Shown here: piece after piece, positions 6,896 through 8,400 of the stretch
Position numbering within the stretch: the first letter of the stretch is position 1
Layout of the letters: each line of letters opens with the position of its first letter
Assembly: GCA_030154385.1 (NCBI GenBank)
Contig: JASKJZ010000093.1
Coordinates: 1-8,400, forward strand
Direction: 5' to 3'
Length of the DNA stretch: 8,400 nucleotides
From: Clostridiales bacterium
GTDB lineage: Bacteria; Bacillota_A; Clostridia; Lachnospirales; Lachnospiraceae
The notes under the pieces: model-generated
What the model was told of the DNA's origin: nothing
Databases searched by the model: none
The model's input: the letters and a program-made list of their open reading frames with translations, nothing else
Position numbers and translations under genes: made by a program

Positions 6896-8260
6896 TTAAT
6901 TTTTAAAACTATGAATCGGTGCCGGAATTCTTCCGCCTCGATTGATAAATGCATCGCAGCTAAAGGAGTTTACTGGCATAATAGGGGCATATCCAAGTAA
7001 GCCACCAAATTGCGCCATCTCTCCAACCGTTTTGCCAATCACAGGAATAATTCGAACCGCCGTAGTTTTTTGATTTACCATACCAATTGCCATCTCATCC
7101 GCAATAATACCAGATATGGTAGTTGCCTTCGTATCCCCTGGAATTGCGACCATATCAAGCCCAACCGAGCAAACACAGGTCATAGCCTCCAGCTTTTCTA
7201 GCGAAAGGGCACCTGCTAAAACCGCATCAATCATAGCCTGATCTTCACTGACCGGAATAAAAGCACCACTTAACCCTCCGACATAGGAAGAGGCCATAAC
7301 CCCACCCTTTTTCACCTGATCATTTAATAAGGCAAGTGCTGCCGTCGTTCCTGGTGCTCCCGCACGCTCAAGCCCCATAACCTGGAAAATCTCGGCGATA
7401 CTATCTCCAATGGCAGGCGTTGGCGCCAACGACAAATCGATGATTCCAAATGGAATTCCCAATCGTTTGGATGCTTCTTGCGCAACCAGCTGACCCACTC
7501 TTGTAATCTTAAATGCAGTTTTCTTAATGGTCTCGCAAAGTGTTTCAAAATCAGCATCCACAACTCCCTCCAATGCCGTTTTTACAACACCTGGTCCACT
7601 TACGCCGACGTTAATGATAGCATCACTTTCAGTCACACCATGAAAGGCTCCCGCCATAAACGGATTATCGTCCGGTGCATTGCAAAATACCACCAGCTTC
7701 GCACATCCAAGCGAATCTACTTCCTTGGTCTTTTCCGCAGTTAAGAGAATAATTTCGCCCATTTTCTTCACCGCATCCATATTAATACCTGTCTTTGTGG
7801 ATCCAAGATTGACGGAGCTGCACACGCGCTCGGTCTGTGATAACGCATCTGGTATCGATGCAATCAGATATTCCTCAGCTTTTGTCATACCTTTTGAAAC
7901 GAGAGCCGAATAGCCGCCAATAAAATTGACTCCGACCTCCTTGGCTGCAAGATCAAGCGTTTTTGCAATTGAAACAAAATCCTCAGGGCTATGGCAGGCA
8001 CTTGCTCCCACCAAAGAGATTGGAGTAACGGAAATTCTTTTGTTTACAATTGGTATTCCGTATTCTCTCTCAATTTCTCGGCCAACCTTTAATAGATTCT
8101 TCGCTGTTTCGGTTATTTTATGATATATTTTTTCATTCACAACCGAAAGCTCCTTGTCTGCGCAATCAAGTAAACTAATTCCAAGAGTTATGGTACGAAC
8201 ATCTAAGTTTTCCTGTTCAATCATTTTATTTGTTTCAAATACCTCGAACATATTAATCAT
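6896..8260 (-). CDS. UPF0210 / DUF711 family protein ('PFL family')
   Basis: The 454-residue protein strongly resembles the UPF0210 (DUF711) family, named for a fold related to pyruvate formate-lyase; its biochemical function is not established to my knowledge. Family hallmarks are the start [29 protein letters not shown] (19-33), [11 protein letters not shown] (73-83), [10 protein letters not shown] (115-124), [15 protein letters not shown] (146-160), [11 protein letters not shown] (199-209), VGVSGPGVV (218-226), [11 protein letters not shown] (312-322), [13 protein letters not shown] (328-340) and the terminal PAPIHSFKN. There is no glycyl-radical motif like that of true pyruvate formate-lyase, so it should not be called one. 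The start at 8260 is chosen for the family N-terminus and the AGGAGG 10 nt upstream. A longer in-frame ATG at 8287 overlaps the stop of the preceding ACT gene. It forms a conserved pair with that ACT-domain gene. Confidence 0.93.
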   Translation of the reverse strand: MINMFEVFETNKMIEQENLDVRTITLGISLLDCADKELSVVNEKIYHKITETAKNLLKVGREIEREYGIPIVNKRISVTPISLVGASACHSPEDFVSIAKTLDLAAKEVGVNFIGGYSALVSKGMTKAEEYLIASIPDALSQTERVCSSVNLGSTKTGINMDAVKKMGEIILLTAEKTKEVDSLGCAKLVVFCNAPDDNPFMAGAFHGVTESDAIINVGVSGPGVVKTALEGVVDADFETLCETIKKTAFKITRVGQLVAQEASKRLGIPFGIIDLSLAPTPAIGDSIAEIFQVMGLERAGAPGTTAALALLNDQVKKGGVMASSYVGGLSGAFIPVSEDQAMIDAVLAGALSLEKLEAMTCVCSVGLDMVAIPGDTKATTISGIIADEMAIGMVNQKTTAVRIIPVIGKTVGEMAQFGGLLGYAPIMPVNSFSCDAFINRGGRIPAPIHSFKN

Positions 8261-8270
8261 CGTGTGAAAT

Positions 8271-8276
8271 CCTCCT
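8271..8276 (-). promoter_or_regulatory. Ribosome binding site that fixes the UPF0210 start
   Basis: A perfect AGGAGG on the minus strand lies 10 nt before the ATG at 8260. It falls inside the nine-codon extension that the ATG at 8287 would add, which argues for the shorter protein. Confidence 0.85.
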
Positions 8277-8286
8277 ATTGGAACCA

Positions 8287-8400
8287 TTAAATACGGTGCA
8301 TTTTGTTGAAAATGTCCTCATGCTGCACCTTTACAACGCAGCCAATTTCTTCTCCGATTCCTTCTAATTCTTCTGACAGTAAATCAAATGCCTTATGCGC
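8287..8400 (-). CDS. ACT-domain protein, UPF0237 type (only 3' end in window)
   Basis: The last 37 codons plus a TAA stop are present; the 5' part lies beyond base 8400. The visible end, with [13 protein letters not shown] then [11 protein letters not shown], is the characteristic C-terminus of the small (about 90-residue) ACT-domain proteins of the UPF0237 family. ACT domains usually bind amino acids or other small ligands and act as sensors, but the ligand of this family is not known to me. It directly precedes the UPF0210 gene, with 26 nt between its stop and the chosen start, a pairing widespread in Firmicutes. It is the most upstream gene visible in the minus-strand operon, whose promoter must lie outside the window. 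Confidence 0.9.
   Translation of the reverse strand, partial: AHKAFDLLSEELEGIGEEIGCVVKVQHEDIFNKMHRI

Noticed and set aside
7010..8123. Several plus-strand frames of 63-88 codons opposite the UPF0210 gene.
   Set aside because: They lie fully antisense to a strongly conserved protein, and their composition mirrors its codon pattern; no independent support.
6896..8260. Pyruvate formate-lyase, as suggested by the 'PFL family' name.
   Set aside because: The protein is about 454 residues and has neither the C-terminal glycyl-radical motif nor the paired active-site cysteines of true pyruvate formate-lyase; it fits UPF0210/DUF711.

Overview
The window looks like chromosomal DNA from an AT-rich, spore-forming Firmicute, most likely a clostridium of the Lachnospiraceae type. 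The evidence is strong AGGAGG-like ribosome binding sites, clear TTGACA/TATAAT-like promoters, a SpoIIM-family sporulation protein, an LCP cell-wall protein, and the ACT/UPF0210 gene pair that is common in Firmicutes. No mobile element, CRISPR array, tRNA or rRNA is visible, and coding density is very high. No stretch longer than about 165 bases lacks a gene.

Left part (1-3069) is an envelope-polysaccharide region. A multi-pass membrane protein resembling DUF6056 (plus strand, 5' end cut off by the window) converges on a two-gene minus-strand operon: an LCP (LytR-CpsA-Psr) protein followed 16 nt later by a GtrB/dolichol-phosphate-mannose-synthase-like family 2 glycosyltransferase. A perfect 21-bp inverted repeat between the convergent units serves as a two-way terminator, and the stop codon of the membrane protein lies in its loop. 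A plausible reading is that the glycosyltransferase makes a lipid-linked sugar, the membrane protein uses such a donor outside the cell, and the LCP protein anchors polymer to peptidoglycan.

Middle part (3070-4261): a 163-bp divergent control region carries two facing promoters with 17-nt spacers. It drives the LCP operon leftwards and a stand-alone class I DAHP synthase (first step of the shikimate pathway) rightwards.

Right part (4263-8400) is a minus-strand operon, read from right to left: an ACT-domain protein of the UPF0237 type (only its 3' end is present), a UPF0210/DUF711 'PFL family' protein, an M20 aminoacyl-histidine dipeptidase (PepD), a Nudix ADP-ribose pyrophosphatase-like enzyme, and SpoIIM. 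Most gaps are 9-26 nt. The exception is the 68-nt gap before spoIIM, which holds a 13-bp hairpin overlapping the spoIIM ribosome binding site. SpoIIM ends 1 nt from the end of the DAHP synthase gene, with no terminator between them.

No clearly new biological system is evident. The points most worth a second look are the spoIIM leader hairpin, the terminator that contains a stop codon, the nearly touching convergent genes, and the uncharacterised ACT/UPF0210 pair at the head of the operon.
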